Positions 62,352 to 64,000 of a DNA stretch of 64,000 nt are shown here, one piece after another. Both the position numbers and the translations under genes were made by a program. Positions within the stretch are counted from its first letter, which is position 1; the number at the start of each line of letters is the position of its first letter. The stretch is from CAZCTC01 sp964501335 (lineage in GTDB: Bacteria; Chloroflexota; Anaerolineae; B4-G1; SLSP01): positions 1 to 64,000 of the forward strand of contig CAZCTC010000005.1 of the NCBI GenBank assembly GCA_964501335.1. Reading direction: 5' to 3'. The notes beneath the pieces were generated by a model that made no database searches, was not told where the DNA came from, and saw only the letters and a list, made by a program, of their open reading frames with translations.

Positions 62352-64000
62352 TCAACTCCCCACCACTTCTTGAGAGAAATACTCCTCTACAAAATCGCCC
62401 TTAGAAACCACATGCGGCACCTTAAATTGGGAAACCGGCGTCCCACGGGCCACCCGTAAATCCCGATACCGCTCAATCGCCCCGGGACGCAATCGCTGTC
62501 CCCCCAGAGGTCCGATCTCTGCGATGTCGCGCGAAGCGGCATAAACCGGGCTCAAATGACACAGTTCCCTATCCACCGCCTCTACCAGCTGATCGAACTC
62601 CGCCGAAGAGATCCGTACCCCCGCCGAAAATTCTACCGTCAATAAATAACGGCCCGGCGTTGTCTTCAGATCCAGCGTCATAAAATAATCTACGATCGGG
62701 ATTCCGGCCTGACGAAAAACCGTCTCACAAGCCGTAACCAGTACATGTTCCGCCGTTTTCTCCCCAATCAAATTGAGCCCATTCCCGCGCCGTTCCACAA
62801 AATCCACCACCGGCGCCTCCCCATAAAAACCGCTCACCCGTACCACATCCCCCAACCGATAGCGCATCAAACCGCTCAATGTCGTCACCATCACCTCATA
62901 GGTTCCGCCGACCTCTGCCTGCCAGGCAGACACCGGCCGTCCCACCGGCTCACCATCCCCCCCCAACGGCAACAGCTCAAGATAAGACTCTCGCGGCGTC
63001 AAAACATACCCCGGTTCCTGGGGTGAACGGGCCACCCCCAACCCCGCAGCCTCGGAAGCCGCATACAGGGGCGAAAAAACCGGAACCTCTCCCAGATAAG
63101 GCCGTAATTGATCGATGTAAAAACGAAACGGTCCTCCCGTCGCTGTGATCACACAACCAACGCCCGGCCAGAGATCCCGCACGGTCCAGGGCCGGCTCAA
63201 CAGTCGCTCCAACTCCCGGGCCCGGGCCGGTACCGCCCGCCACAACGCTTGCAGCCGGGATCGTTGCTCCACGGTCAGTTCCAGATCTGCCTTCAACGTT
63301 CCATCGGTCAAATCCTTTAACAACAACGGGGCCTGTGCCTGAAGATCCCGAAACACAAAAAGCAACATGGCCGGAAAAAAAGCCCCGATGGCCCACAAAT
63401 CATCCGACCGCAACGCCCACAACAAATGCAAATAGCGAGAAGTCGCCTGGGGCTGAACCTCAACGACCGCCTGCGAAGCTGTAATAAAATTTCCCATCCA
63501 ACCCAAATGAGTAAATCCGCCTGCAGTGACCGGCCCTCGCGGAATTCCCCCCGCCGTGTAGTCCCCCTTAAACTGCGTCAGCACCATAAAAACCGGCCCG
63601 TACAACGGCCCCAACAATCCCGCCCGTACCGCCATTCCATAAGAAATCACAGCCCCCCACCGCACCAGATTGACCATCTGCACCCGGGTCAAAGGAATCA
63701 ATTTAGGAATCCCGGTCGTTCCCGAAGTCTCCGCAAAATAAATCACCGGCAACATCGTCAAGACATTCGACTCACCTTGAGCCATCCGCTGAATAAACGG
63801 TTCATAATCGACATAACTCGAAGCCGCCAAAGCCTCAAAGGCTCTCAATTTATCCGCCCCCGCCAACCCATGCGCCTGCCCCCAAATGGACCCCCCGGTA
63901 TGATTTAAAATCACCTGCAATGTAGCCCGGCTTCGTCCCCGAAATTGAGAAGCCTCTTGCAATAGACGCCCGGCTTCCCACGAAATCCAGTGACGAACAG
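62352..64000 (-). CDS. GH3 acyl-acid-amido synthetase family protein (copy 3, 5' end beyond window)
   Basis: The third tandem paralogue. Motif 1 is AETSGTTGIPKLIPLT (Ser to Thr and Gln to Ile changes from the other copies), motif 2 PLYAASEAAGLGV and motif 3 LMRYRLGDVVR. About 550 residues are visible. The reading frame stays open through RHWISWEAGRLLQEASQF to the last base, so the start lies beyond the window; the TTG at 63962 is not needed. About 20-30 residues are probably missing. Confidence 0.87.
   Translation of the reverse strand, partial: VRHWISWEAGRLLQEASQFRGRSRATLQVILNHTGGSIWGQAHGLAGADKLRAFEALAASSYVDYEPFIQRMAQGESNVLTMLPVIYFAETSGTTGIPKLIPLTRVQMVNLVRWGAVISYGMAVRAGLLGPLYGPVFMVLTQFKGDYTAGGIPRGPVTAGGFTHLGWMGNFITASQAVVEVQPQATSRYLHLLWALRSDDLWAIGAFFPAMLLFVFRDLQAQAPLLLKDLTDGTLKADLELTVEQRSRLQALWRAVPARARELERLLSRPWTVRDLWPGVGCVITATGGPFRFYIDQLRPYLGEVPVFSPLYAASEAAGLGVARSPQEPGYVLTPRESYLELLPLGGDGEPVGRPVSAWQAEVGGTYEVMVTTLSGLMRYRLGDVVRVSGFYGEAPVVDFVERRGNGLNLIGEKTAEHVLVTACETVFRQAGIPIVDYFMTLDLKTTPGRYLLTVEFSAGVRISSAEFDQLVEAVDRELCHLSPVYAASRDIAEIGPLGGQRLRPGAIERYRDLRVARGTPVSQFKVPHVVSKGDFVEEYFSQEVVGS

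Overview
The window looks like a chromosomal segment of a Chloroflexota-type bacterium (inference). The genes are fairly GC-rich. Two exported proteins and a protease carry Pro/Thr linkers after their signal sequences. Tryptophan genes are controlled by a tRNA-Trp T-box. Gaps between genes are filled with several interspersed repeat families. No rRNA, tRNA or CRISPR array was seen.

Region 1 (1-10549) is ion and metal transport. It starts with a tungstate/molybdate-type ABC permease, followed by a damaged ECF-transporter locus (ATPase truncated after the Q-loop, joined to an unrelated fragment, then an S component). A complete potassium-scavenging system follows: kdpFABC and the kdpD/kdpE two-component pair, with a direct-repeat operator upstream of a promoter with a weak -35.

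Region 2 (10550-17060) is accessory. A decayed transposase lies beside a 670-aa protein with an LQRNVGNQAV leader motif and a HAE/PCxxC deaminase-like centre, a candidate contractile-injection effector. Next come two cation antiporters, each preceded by its own small PII-like protein.

Region 3 (17060-31250) is mixed metabolism: a TupA-like ATP-grasp ligase with an Asp/Glu racemase, a beta-glucosidase, a methyltransferase, a PHP phosphoesterase, a SHOCT/CPBP membrane protease, a CapA-like lipoprotein, an operon of small protein, S41 protease and proC, then rpsT and a gamma-carbonic anhydrase.

Region 4 (31480-36941) is the trpDCFBA operon, read leftwards behind a T-box leader with a UGG specifier. 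A repeat is inserted between trpF and trpB.

Region 5 (37471-49528) holds a hybrid histidine kinase, an SRPBCC protein, a secreted GH44 glucanase behind a long structured leader RNA, an MFS exporter, a type I asparaginase, an MBL-fold hydrolase, an alpha/beta hydrolase and an FGE-like protein that may be made from a leaderless mRNA.

Region 6 (49750-56901) is a tightly overlapping four-gene cassette (GH63-like glucosidase, GT20, GT4, HAD phosphatase) that probably makes and recycles a trehalose-like glycoside, followed by a beta-helix protein.

Region 7 (57418-64000) has three tandem GH3-type acyl-acid-amido synthetases. The last is followed by an MFS exporter and sits under a consensus promoter covered by TetR-like palindromes.

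The most distinctive genome-wide feature is a 36-nt hairpin with 16-bp arms and a 4-nt loop. It recurs between genes with different, fully compensated stem sequences, and usually sits beside a conserved 60-70-nt module.
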